Positions 6,462-13,359 of a DNA stretch of 23,177 nt are shown one piece after another. Positions within the stretch are counted from its first letter, which is position 1. Each line of letters begins with the position of its first letter. The notes under the pieces were generated by a model, which was not told the DNA's origin, searched no databases, and saw nothing but the letters and a program-made list of their open reading frames with translations. The position numbers and the translations under genes are program-made. Source of the DNA: a virus; the IMG/VR virus record IMGVR_UViG_3300022743_000023, positions 1 to 23,177 of that record; one strand, written 5' to 3'.

Positions 6462-7564
6462 ATCTTTAATGTTCTTTCATATTTTAAAATCTTATCTCTA
6501 AAGTATTCTATCAGTTCAAGTCTTTCGCTTTCATCAATTTCCGGAAACTCATCATTGTAGTTGAAAATCAATCTACTAACTTTATCATTATCAAGAGCAA
6601 ATGATTGAATGAATTCATTCGTCTTTACATCGCACGCAATTAAAGGTAGACAGTTATTGTGTATAGACTCTATGAATCTATAAACTGAAAAATGAGATAG
6701 ATCATATGGCGGTATGATAAAAGTAAATCTTGCTCTTTTGATATAACTTAGGTATGAATCTCTATCTATGAAAGTGTCGATACCTAGACGATTATGCTTT
6801 CTAAATGTCTGTACTTTTAAATCACTCAATGAGTCAATATACTGGGAAATAATGTCATACTGTTTCTCTCTGTCTTTTGTGGTGGCAGTGTATCCAAATA
6901 CTACATCAAGATCTTTTTCTGATGAATCTTCTAAATCAAAAGTCGATGCTAAGTAGTACTGTAATGAATCTAAACGATTCATTTTCCACCTCGGAACATC
7001 ATATCCGTGATAACATATCAAATTCTTACAGACATACACATGTAGTAAATCTAATGAGTTTTCGGTTGGATCATAACATATCTCATGTAATGGAATGTTC
7101 TTCTCATTAGAGAACTTGATAAGCTGAAACATTATGCACATTAGAGAACCATTGGTGACAAAATTCATCTGCTGTTGGTTGCCTAGATAGTAATCTAGTT
7201 TCATCATTTCGCGATTGATACCACAAGCAGATGAAAGTAGACCGCCAAAAATAATTATATGCTTGACATTATCCAATTCATCAAACCAAGTTTCACTATG
7301 AATAAACTCTAACCATGAAGAATACTTCTTAGGTCTGACAGATGCTTCATACTTTTCATCGGTAAAAATACATGTGATGTTGCTTTTATCTAACCCAGCA
7401 ACATCACATATATCAGTAACAATTATATCCGTCTTTTTGTTGGTAACAAAATAAAAATGATAGTCTTTTTGGTATTCTTTTAGTATAGTTGCTTGTTCTA
7501 TCAACGATTTTGTAAACTTTGAAGATACTGCACGAGTAAAGAATACTACTATAGACTGTTTCAT
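6458..7564 (-). CDS. Putative glycosyltransferase (exostosin/GT-B-like C-terminus)
   Basis: Recognition rests on the C-terminal half: IKRARFTFIIPPYD (275-288) then FSVYRFIESIHNNCLPLIACDV (292-313) reproduces the pattern of GT-B and exostosin-type transferases, where a Ser/Arg-Glu stretch contacts the nucleotide sugar and a 'G-x-hPV' strand follows. The N-terminal half has Rossmann-like strands (SIVVFFTRAV, KHIIIFGGL) but no motif I can name. It sits between a second glycosyltransferase-like gene and the methyltransferase homologue in the putative DNA-modification cluster, so the acceptor could be hydroxymethylated cytosine in DNA or a sugar already attached to it. A surface-glycan role is not excluded. 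Confidence 0.65.
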   Translation of the reverse strand: MKQSIVVFFTRAVSSKFTKSLIEQATILKEYQKDYHFYFVTNKKTDIIVTDICDVAGLDKSNITCIFTDEKYEASVRPKKYSSWLEFIHSETWFDELDNVKHIIIFGGLLSSACGINREMMKLDYYLGNQQQMNFVTNGSLMCIMFQLIKFSNEKNIPLHEICYDPTENSLDLLHVYVCKNLICYHGYDVPRWKMNRLDSLQYYLASTFDLEDSSEKDLDVVFGYTATTKDREKQYDIISQYIDSLSDLKVQTFRKHNRLGIDTFIDRDSYLSYIKRARFTFIIPPYDLSHFSVYRFIESIHNNCLPLIACDVKTNEFIQSFALDNDKVSRLIFNYNDEFPEIDESERLELIEYFRDKILKYERTLKI

Positions 7565-7566
7565 TT

Positions 7567-8790
7567 TTAATTTAGAAGTTCCTCGAGAGAATTGGATTCC
7601 ACTCTGTTGTAAAGCGACAGGTCTGGTGCTTGGTATGCACTGTCAATTTCTGTCATGATGATTTTGTTTAGTTTGCTGCCATCGGTATAGCAACTAGAAA
7701 GATATTTATGGCGCAGTGCAGAAATTACTTTCATGTAAACAGAATCATCTTTAAGTTGTTCTATACGTTTGAATAGTTCTTCTGGTGTTTTTGGACGAAG
7801 GAATTCTGGTAGTCCTGTCAAATTTGAAGAGTCATACGTTGGATGAAGGAATGGAACGACACCTGCATGAATCATTTCGATATACTTTGAAGTAACCCAA
7901 CCCGGAGCAATTGGGATAATGAACGTAGAACGAACATTTGATAATTTCTTCTGTAGTTCATCGATCACTAACGATCCTTTGAATCTAGAATCGGATAATG
8001 CACGTTCGTCTGACCATGAACCATATACTTCTACATCTTCTACTTTTGATAAGATCCACTCATTAAGCATAGGATATCTTGATGGTGAGCCTTCATTCAA
8101 TACTACCATGAAGTTGACAATTCTATCCTTGATGTTGATTGGAACTTCAGAACGTCCATACAGAAAAATCTTTTCCATTTCAGCATACTTTACATTGATA
8201 GTATGCTCGTCTCTGGTTTGATCTTCATATGATCTAATGGAATTCTTAATGTATGAGTAATTGAATTGCGATAAAGACCATTTTGGGTTTACTATCATAT
8301 CTCTGCTCTGACTCATATCATATCTAGGATCATTGATAACATTCAGAACTGGGATGTGTTGATTATCATTCATCCATGAAATGGTATCTGTAGAATAACC
8401 CCTTGTCATTTCAATTACAGAAGCAATTAGTTCTGGATTACGTACTTGTTTAATTTTGCCTGGGATAGTTACCGTGCCAATCTGCCCTGTCATCGCAATA
8501 TGGACATCGACTTTCTTGTCTGCAAAATAATCATTTAGCCAGGTGTATTTTGCATTCTTTGGACGACTTGCATATGTATCAATGACATTACCAAACTTGA
8601 ACATTTCGGAAGATTGTGTAGATGACATCTTTGAAAAGTCAGATCTGCCAACGATATAAAATGTTTTGTCTGGGTTGTTATTTGCAAGAATACACAAAAG
8701 CTGAGATGCTTCATTATCACCACCAGACGGCGAGTACTTAGTGTGAAATTTGATTGACTTGCCAATCTTAGAGAATGCGATGTTTTTCAT
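7567..8790 (-). CDS. Putative GT-B-type glycosyltransferase
   Basis: The N-terminus (FHTKYSPSGGDNEASQLLCI, residues 15-34) resembles the acceptor-side GG loop of GT-B glycosyltransferases. The C-terminal domain has VVLNEGSPSRYPMLNEWI (229-246), then RSTFIIPIAPGWVTSKYIEM (287-306) and IHAGVVPFLHPTYD (307-320), the donor-binding region of GT4/exostosin-like enzymes. It is not obviously a duplicate of the 368-aa protein next to it, although the donor-site region is organised alike. With the hydroxymethylase and sugar-activating genes upstream, a DNA-glucosyltransferase-like role is the leading hypothesis; sugar and acceptor are unknown. The ATG is in a 4-nt overlap with the bifunctional enzyme gene. 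Confidence 0.7.
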   Translation of the reverse strand: MKNIAFSKIGKSIKFHTKYSPSGGDNEASQLLCILANNNPDKTFYIVGRSDFSKMSSTQSSEMFKFGNVIDTYASRPKNAKYTWLNDYFADKKVDVHIAMTGQIGTVTIPGKIKQVRNPELIASVIEMTRGYSTDTISWMNDNQHIPVLNVINDPRYDMSQSRDMIVNPKWSLSQFNYSYIKNSIRSYEDQTRDEHTINVKYAEMEKIFLYGRSEVPINIKDRIVNFMVVLNEGSPSRYPMLNEWILSKVEDVEVYGSWSDERALSDSRFKGSLVIDELQKKLSNVRSTFIIPIAPGWVTSKYIEMIHAGVVPFLHPTYDSSNLTGLPEFLRPKTPEELFKRIEQLKDDSVYMKVISALRHKYLSSCYTDGSKLNKIIMTEIDSAYQAPDLSLYNRVESNSLEELLN

Positions 8791-10340
8791 AATAACGATA
8801 ATCCTTTATTCCAGAAACGCATTTGTCTTTGCACATCATCTCCGTGAAATGGTAGACACGTCAATAGCATTACGACTGAAAAGTTTTTGATAGTTTGAAT
8901 CTGTTCTTTATTTAGTTTGAAAATTTGTTCTACTTTTAAATCCAGAAGTTTGATGATAAAGTCTTTCTTTTCAGTATCCACTACATCATCATTTAGCAAC
9001 CATGCGTATTCACAGTAAACAGATTGGTATAATTTTGCAAGATCATAACAAATGTTTCCAAAAGTCGTTGTTTCGCCTGCCCAACAGCCTCTTGGGTCGA
9101 TGAATGTAATTTTACCAATTGTTGGATCAAAAATGATATTACCAAAATGTAGATCACCATGGATAATATCAGAATACAAATTATTTTCTGCAAATTCTTT
9201 CAGTCGAACATACACATCATTGATGAATACTAACACTAGTCCTTTATCTGTCTTATTGACAAAATCATAATCGTATTTGAATACTCTTGATAAATTCTTT
9301 TCATAGAACATATCAGATACACGATCTAGATTTTTGCCACGAACATATCCGATACCAAGGTTATACGAATCAAGTGTTCTGTTGATGATAGTCGTCCATG
9401 ATTCGTTTTTTAGATTATCGAATATCAGAAGTTCTTGCAGTGTAGAACCTGGTGCCAGACTCATCTTAACTTCTAAATCTGATACTGTATGAATGTGTGG
9501 AATGAATGATTCCATCTTGGTATTCTTAACACTGTTGTACCACATGTACTCTTGAAGAATGTTGAAACCACGTTTGGTTACAGTGCAGTCACTTGTATCT
9601 ACGAATAGATCATGTCCTTCTCTGGCTTGCTTATTGAGCAGAGCAGCTTTTGATTCATAGTATGTTTCTAATTCGCCACAGTCATACCAGTTGCCATAAT
9701 CAATGAACCGATCAAACACACGCGTAGAACCATTTGCATATTTAGAACAGATCAGATCTGACATTTCTTTTGCACCACAAACTTTTGTTAAAGAACCTAT
9801 CTCCGAAAAGTTATACACCCCAACGATTGCAGTAAGATCATCCGGTAGATCCGTTGTAGTCGGTTTATCGTATAGTTTGCCTGCTTCATCGATCATACAC
9901 CATCTAGAAGGATCTTTTACTTTTGCCGTTAGAACATAGTCATAGTTATGATTTTCTTCGATGAATCGTTCGATGTCATCAATATCGTATAGAGTATCGC
10001 CTAGCCATACAAGTAATGAATCAAAGTAACCATTACCAACATTTGAATCGTACACTGCAGATAGACCTGTCATGACTGCATCGCCAGGACCAATAGGATT
10101 CTCCTGCACTCTAATCTTTACATTAGGATACTTACGAGAACAGAACTGAGCAATATCTGGGTTGCAACCAACAACCACACAGATGTCTGAATCATTCGCG
10201 ATTTTACGACAAGTGTCAAGAATGTAGGCGATGATTGGTTTTCCATTCACCGGAATCATTGCCTTACTCATGTTATTCGACAGCGGCCGCATGCGTGTTG
10301 CTAAGCCTGCCGCTGGGATTACGATTTTTGTTTGTGCCAT
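8787..10340 (-). CDS. Fused nucleotidyltransferase - small-molecule kinase
   Basis: The N-terminal ~240 residues are a sugar-1-phosphate/phosphocholine-type nucleotidyltransferase: VIPAAGLATRMRPLS (7-21) is the G-x-x-T-R-M-x-P signature, SKAMIPVNGKPII (25-37) carries the conserved Lys, WLGDTLYD (112-119) the metal Asp, and WYDCGELETYYESK (218-231) the family-typical end. The C-terminal half is an aminoglycoside/choline-kinase-fold phosphotransferase with HGDLHFGNI (394-402) and IDPRG (414-418) for catalysis and Mg binding. The fusion could phosphorylate a sugar or small alcohol and couple it to NMP, giving an activated donor in two steps. LicA/LicC-like phosphocholine chemistry is as compatible as NDP-sugar synthesis. 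It overlaps the HAD gene by 22 nt. Confidence 0.85.
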   Translation of the reverse strand: MAQTKIVIPAAGLATRMRPLSNNMSKAMIPVNGKPIIAYILDTCRKIANDSDICVVVGCNPDIAQFCSRKYPNVKIRVQENPIGPGDAVMTGLSAVYDSNVGNGYFDSLLVWLGDTLYDIDDIERFIEENHNYDYVLTAKVKDPSRWCMIDEAGKLYDKPTTTDLPDDLTAIVGVYNFSEIGSLTKVCGAKEMSDLICSKYANGSTRVFDRFIDYGNWYDCGELETYYESKAALLNKQAREGHDLFVDTSDCTVTKRGFNILQEYMWYNSVKNTKMESFIPHIHTVSDLEVKMSLAPGSTLQELLIFDNLKNESWTTIINRTLDSYNLGIGYVRGKNLDRVSDMFYEKNLSRVFKYDYDFVNKTDKGLVLVFINDVYVRLKEFAENNLYSDIIHGDLHFGNIIFDPTIGKITFIDPRGCWAGETTTFGNICYDLAKLYQSVYCEYAWLLNDDVVDTEKKDFIIKLLDLKVEQIFKLNKEQIQTIKNFSVVMLLTCLPFHGDDVQRQMRFWNKGLSLL

Positions 10341-10696
10341 TCTTTATTGATCAGTTCGTTTTCTTTATTTAGTATAAATTCATCGGGTCTAACAGAGCGA
10401 TCATCCACATATATAACACTAGGACCCCATGGTTTGCCCATAACCAATCTTGAATATAATACACCATTTTTATGAAGCCAATCTTCTAAAACCGGTCTGA
10501 CATTTAGATTGATTAGTTCGATGTCACCCATGTAAGATCGCATTCCTCTTGCGGTGAATAAGATAATCTCATGACCGCAAGAGTATAGATGATTGATTTT
10601 ATCAATAACCGGTCTGATAGTCAAAAGATTATCATACGGTAGAGATTCATCTGTTTGGCAGATTGTATTATCTACATCTATTACGTATGTGCTCAT
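10319..10696 (-). CDS. HAD-superfamily phosphatase, 125 aa
   Basis: HAD motifs are complete: motif I DVDNT with nucleophile Asp7 and acid/base Asp9, motif II FTARG with Thr48, motif III Lys88 in GKPWG, and motif IV VDD with Asp98/Asp99. No cap domain is visible, and the size matches the small HAD proteins found in capsule and nucleotide-sugar clusters beside nucleotidyltransferases. Here it precedes and overlaps the nucleotidyltransferase-kinase gene, so it probably dephosphorylates an intermediate in making the activated donor. A 5'-nucleotidase or polynucleotide phosphatase role is possible. Start and preceding stop overlap as TAATG (10694-10698). Confidence 0.82.
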   Translation of the reverse strand: MSTYVIDVDNTICQTDESLPYDNLLTIRPVIDKINHLYSCGHEIILFTARGMRSYMGDIELINLNVRPVLEDWLHKNGVLYSRLVMGKPWGPSVIYVDDRSVRPDEFILNKENELINKEWHKQKS

Positions 10697-11328
10697 TACT
10701 TAACCAGGTAATAATGTCTAGAGTAAACATGTAAACTTGAAGCAGTCCATATTAAATCTCCTGCTTCAACATCTAAATCTTTTGCCATTCTCTTCTGCAC
10801 TTCTTTGGCCCAAAAACGATCACCTTTATATCCAAAAATCGAATCATTGCTGCGCATTACGTAATGAGAAACCAACTTATCATTACGAATGTACATTTGA
10901 TTGTATGCAGTACACATGAAGTCTTTCATACCATCTCGATTCCAATCATTATGCATACTTGGGCGAGTATAAATCATTTGTCCTTGACGAGAATTCTTAT
11001 CGGATTTTAGTTTCTGTAGTGTGTTGCAATACTGAGAACCATTTTCTTCAGACCAAATTGCCCAACCATAATTTGAATTGATTCTGCCATCTGGTGTTGC
11101 GACGTTAATCCATTGCTGTGGAATCTTACCTGGGATATCATTAACATTCAATGAAATGCTTTCATACCAAGCGAGTTCACGTTCACACCATTCTTTATTA
11201 ACTTCACCGAAGATGTAATCTTCATCTGCTAGAAAAGTTGCACCGATTAGTTCGATAGTATCGCCGGTGAATTCTTGTCTGGCGAGTTTGTCGATAAATT
11301 GGTTTCTAATGTCAGATACTTTTTGCAT
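10696..11328 (-). CDS. dCMP hydroxymethylase (T4 gp42-like, thymidylate synthase fold)
   Basis: From memory of T4 gp42, similarity runs almost the whole length: ELAWYESISLNVNDIPGK, INSNYGWAIWSEENGSQY, MIYTRPSMHNDWNRDGM, DFMCTAYNQ with catalytic Cys139 (T4 Cys148), MRSNDSIFGYKGD with Asp170 at the position of T4 Asp179, and SSLHVYSRHYYLV. That Asp replaces the Asn used by thymidylate synthase to select dUMP and marks dCMP specificity. The enzyme adds a hydroxymethyl group from methylene-tetrahydrofolate to carbon 5 of dCMP. The protein ends straight after YYLVK, so it lacks the ~25-residue tail of T4 gp42. It is 2 nt downstream of the dNMP kinase gene. Confidence 0.93.
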   Translation of the reverse strand: MQKVSDIRNQFIDKLARQEFTGDTIELIGATFLADEDYIFGEVNKEWCERELAWYESISLNVNDIPGKIPQQWINVATPDGRINSNYGWAIWSEENGSQYCNTLQKLKSDKNSRQGQMIYTRPSMHNDWNRDGMKDFMCTAYNQMYIRNDKLVSHYVMRSNDSIFGYKGDRFWAKEVQKRMAKDLDVEAGDLIWTASSLHVYSRHYYLVK

Positions 11329-11330
11329 AC

Positions 11331-11864
11331 TTATTTTCCGATGAATGATTTTACTAGTGGATACAGATTCTTAAATCCGCCGATAGTTGAAATGTTGATT
11401 AGAGTCTTGTGTTTGACATTTGATGCTTTGTATGCACTGATGAATCTGCTTTTTGTCTCATCATATTCTGCCGCAGATTTTTCGTGAGACAGACCATCTT
11501 CACGTTTGACAATCTCAGAACCGTTGTCGATTAGAACGATCAGGTGAGTTTCAATGTCTTCTAGACGTTTTTCTACAGATTGAAATAGAGTGGCAACTTC
11601 TATATCTGTATAGTTCCTATATTTAGTGCCGTAGACGGATACACCAAGATGGAATCTGTCGAAGATAAAATCAGATGCTTGGTTGTATGATACACTCATA
11701 TTGGCAAGTTGCATGTAGTACATAAACTCATACATCCATGGATTATCTGCGGATTTTACTGGACCTGAAGAATGAATCTCGATTGGATTATTGCACAATT
11801 CACGAATCTGTTTGCAGAGTGTAGACTTGCCGCACAGATCCATACCTTCTAGAATGATATTCAT
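11331..11864 (-). CDS. Deoxynucleoside monophosphate kinase-like P-loop protein
   Basis: The N-terminus has the P-loop EGMDLCGKST (residues 6-15), where the acidic GxD form resembles thymidylate kinases (EGxDGxGKST). FIFDRFHLG (67-75) matches the DRY/DRxH motif that positions the nucleotide. Length (177 aa) is slightly short for bacterial Tmk, and no clear lid is visible. Just upstream of the dCMP hydroxymethylase, it may phosphorylate hydroxymethyl-dCMP and dTMP, the role of gp1 in T4, although the fold reads as Tmk-like. Specificity is inferred from context. Confidence 0.78.
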   Translation of the reverse strand: MNIILEGMDLCGKSTLCKQIRELCNNPIEIHSSGPVKSADNPWMYEFMYYMQLANMSVSYNQASDFIFDRFHLGVSVYGTKYRNYTDIEVATLFQSVEKRLEDIETHLIVLIDNGSEIVKREDGLSHEKSAAEYDETKSRFISAYKASNVKHKTLINISTIGGFKNLYPLVKSFIGK

Positions 11865-11865
11865 A

Positions 11866-12387
11866 TTACTGCTTTCTGAATAGTGATTGTAGATTTTTCG
11901 TCTGGTTCATTGCATCATCAAGTGCATTATGTAGTGAACCTTCCCTGTTCTTGATGTCATGGATACCAAACAATTCAGAAATAGTACGATAGCAACGTTC
12001 ATCGTAATACTTCCATGGCTTTTCTATATTGAATGTCTGATATGCAGATTCTAGAATGACACAATCAAACGTTGGGGCATTCGCCCAAGTTGGTAATGAT
12101 ACTGGACCAAACCATTCAGACAACATTTCAAGGGCAGTACGAATCGGACGTTGGTCGACCCTTAGAGCATCACGGGCTTCTTTTGATTGTGTTTTCCACC
12201 AAGCAACGGTTTCTGGGCAAATATCAAAGTTTAGACCTCGTAATGTCTGTGGGTCGACATTGACATAGAATTTATCGACAATCTCGTTCTCGTCAAATTT
12301 ACAGGCACCGATTGATAAAATACCTGCATTCTTTCGTCTAGAAAGTGTTTCAATGTCGACCATCACGTTTAGTTTATTCTTGCTCAT
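11866..12387 (-). CDS. DEDDh 3'-5' exonuclease (RNase T / exonuclease VIII-like)
   Basis: Exo I is VMVDIETLS with Asp11 and Glu13, followed by AGILSIGACKFDE typical of this group. Exo II is around NAPTFDCVILESAY with Asp108, and Exo III is HNALDDAM with His153 and Asp157, making it a DEDDh enzyme. Such proteins remove nucleotides from DNA or RNA 3' ends; phage members are often annotated exonuclease VIII-like or Rv2179c-like. It begins after an excellent GAGGAGG ribosome-binding site embedded in the end of the 48-aa gene upstream. Whether DNA or RNA is the substrate is not visible. Confidence 0.85.
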   Translation of the reverse strand: MSKNKLNVMVDIETLSRRKNAGILSIGACKFDENEIVDKFYVNVDPQTLRGLNFDICPETVAWWKTQSKEARDALRVDQRPIRTALEMLSEWFGPVSLPTWANAPTFDCVILESAYQTFNIEKPWKYYDERCYRTISELFGIHDIKNREGSLHNALDDAMNQTKNLQSLFRKQ

Positions 12388-12520
12388 CTTTATCCTCCTC
12401 TTTCAATTCTTCAGGCGTTTCAGGTTTCTTCCTGAATATTGCATCATAATTATCTACGTATTTCTGAGAATTAGATTTTGTTTTAATTGAATCGCCAGTG
12501 ATATCATTCTTTGCTGTCAT
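12374..12520 (-). CDS. Acidic hypothetical protein, 48 aa
   Basis: A 48-codon ORF begins MTAKNDITGDSIKTKSNSQK and ends with a highly charged tail (RKKPETPEELKEEDKDEQE). It bridges the space between the DUF3310-like gene and the exonuclease gene: its start lies 14 nt inside the end of the former, and its end overlaps the latter by 14 nt and contains that gene's ribosome-binding site. Tight packing and phage-like composition favour real translation. Function unknown; it looks disordered. Confidence 0.6.
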   Translation of the reverse strand: MTAKNDITGDSIKTKSNSQKYVDNYDAIFRKKPETPEELKEEDKDEQE

Positions 12521-12794
12521 TATTCTTCCTATCAATTTCTGCTAACATCAGAATAGAGTAATGAATTGTTTTTAGAAGATCTTTTCTATTCTGACCATCT
12601 TTCTTTCCGAATCTTGAAAGATACTTGATGGCATTATTTCTCCAAAACGGAATTGCTGTACCATCTGCAATGAATAAATCATTTAGTTGTACATTGTTTT
12701 TAGAATCACCAGAAACATAATGTTCAGAATAAGTTTTTGCAATATAATCATGCATCTCATTTAGAATCTTATCTTCATCATACTTAAACTGCAT
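12504..12794 (-). CDS. DUF3310-like small phage protein, 96 aa
   Basis: The stretch IPFWRNNAIKYLSRFGKKDGQNRKDLLKTIHYSILML (residues 48-85) matches the 'GNAIKYLxRxGKK...DLxKAxxY' pattern of small phage proteins often filed as DUF3310, best known from T7 gp1.7-like proteins linked to nucleotide metabolism. The N-terminus is unassigned. It is the first gene of the long hypermodification transcript, directly downstream of a sigma-70 promoter at 12822-12850 and a short leader with an AAGG Shine-Dalgarno. Confidence 0.65.
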   Translation of the reverse strand: MQFKYDEDKILNEMHDYIAKTYSEHYVSGDSKNNVQLNDLFIADGTAIPFWRNNAIKYLSRFGKKDGQNRKDLLKTIHYSILMLAEIDRKNNDSKE

Positions 12795-12816
12795 ATCAAA
12801 ATACCTTATGAAATAA

Positions 12817-12850
12817 GTACAATTGTACCATACTTCGATAAGGTAGTAAA
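12817..12850 (-). promoter_or_regulatory. Promoter of the hypermodification operon, with palindrome over the -10
   Basis: Minus strand: TTTACT (12845-12850), 17-nt spacer, TACAAT (12822-12827). The -10 lies within the perfect 12-bp palindrome GTACAATTGTAC (12817-12828), a possible operator. The expected start is about 15-20 nt upstream of ATG 12794. Confidence 0.65.
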
Positions 12851-12868
12851 ATTAAATTGCAGATGGTT

Positions 12869-12902
12869 GGCGAAGCCTTGTTCTGAACGTAGTGAAGAAC
12901 AA
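12869..12902. repeat. Double-hairpin element, copy 2
   Basis: Two adjacent palindromes: GGC-GAA-GCC (12869-12877), then 7-bp arms TTGTTCT (12878-12884) and AGAACAA (12896-12902) around the 11-nt loop GAACGTAGTGA. The second arm pair differs in sequence from copy 1 but keeps perfect pairing, and the loop differs at only two positions. Confidence 0.75.
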
Positions 12903-12927
12903 TCTATTCTAAAGTCTTATCCAATAA

Positions 12928-12941
12928 ATCTTCTTTATACT
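12928..12941. repeat. 14-bp direct repeat, first copy
   Basis: ATCTTCTTTATACT here is identical to 13018-13031. It accompanies the double-hairpin elements and suggests that the two units arose by duplication. Confidence 0.7.
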
Positions 12942-12966
12942 TTCTAGATTACTTCTTTACAGTTAG

Positions 12967-13018
12967 TCTTTGCAAGCAAAGAGCGCTTCGCGCTATATCT
13001 GAGCGTAGCGAAGATATA
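12967..13018. repeat. Triple-hairpin element, copy 1
   Basis: Three palindromes follow each other without gap: TCTTTGC-AA-GCAAAGA (12967-12982), AGCGC-TTC-GCGCT (12982-12994), and TATATCT / AGATATA arms (12994-13000 and 13012-13018) around GAGCGTAGCGA. The last two correspond to the two hairpins of copy 2. Confidence 0.75.
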
Positions 13019-13031
13019 TCTTCTTTATACT
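13018..13031. repeat. 14-bp direct repeat, second copy
   Basis: Identical to 12928-12941. Here it abuts the hairpin arm directly, whereas in the other copy 25 nt separate them. Confidence 0.7.
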
Positions 13032-13116
13032 ATCTTCTATTAACTCTTCTAGAAAACTGATGACGAGAATATGGATCTATGGTAACAGAGATCACAATAT
13101 GGGCTTCTATTAGATA

Positions 13117-13145
13117 ATTATACCAGGTCATTTTAAAGTTGTCAA
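13117..13145 (-). promoter_or_regulatory. Perfect-consensus extended sigma-70 promoter without a gene
   Basis: Minus strand: TTGACA (13140-13145), exactly 17 nt, then TATAAT (13117-13122), with an extended -10 (TGG before TATAAT) and an A/T-rich tract upstream. It fires into about 270 nt without an ORF that contain the hairpin elements, so its product is either a non-coding RNA or a very long leader of the operon starting at 12794. Confidence 0.85.
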
Positions 13146-13250
13146 ATAAAAATGAAGATGGTACTATAATTGATCATTTGCAGTACTTTAAAGGCACCTA
13201 AAATCACCATAAAAACGTCATTTTTAGGTGAAAATATGATGATAAAATAG

Positions 13251-13278
13251 AAAAAGCACTCGTTTTTGAGTGCTTTTT
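13251..13278 (-). terminator. Intrinsic terminator after the ClpP-like gene
   Basis: A perfect 11-bp stem AAAAAGCACTC (13251-13261) / GAGTGCTTTTT (13268-13278) encloses a 6-nt loop. It ends in T-runs on both strands, so it can also stop plus-strand transcription. On the minus strand it follows the gene ending at 13360. Confidence 0.85.
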
Positions 13279-13359
13279 GGGTGAAAATTTTTGTGCTGTA
13301 GGATTATACAGCAAATTTTATGAAAATGATGAAATTTATGAAAATCACAGTTTTCATTA

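Larger units (their letters stand above)
12795..13359. other. Gene-free regulatory region of 565 bp
   Basis: No convincing ORF exists on either strand. Reading on the minus strand it holds a factor-independent terminator after the ClpP-like gene (13251-13278), a second weaker hairpin (CACCTAAAA / TTTTAGGTG, 13195-13203 and 13222-13230), a perfect consensus extended promoter (13117-13145), tandem hairpin elements (12869-13018), a 14-bp direct repeat, and the promoter of the next operon (12822-12850). The longest minus-strand reading from a plausible start is only 21 codons from a GTG. No tRNA-like T-loop is seen. Confidence 0.8.

Noticed and set aside
10696-11328. Thymidylate synthase ThyA
   Set aside because: The fold is shared, but the Asp in GYKGD and the overall likeness to gp42 indicate dCMP hydroxymethylase, and ThyX already supplies dTMP.
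12869-13031. CRISPR array
   Set aside because: Only two units, with unequal spacing and non-identical sequence; they are palindromic elements, not spacer-separated direct repeats.
12795-13110. tRNA genes in the structured intergenic region
   Set aside because: No GTTCRANNC T-loop, no CCA end and no cloverleaf arrangement could be fitted to the hairpins.
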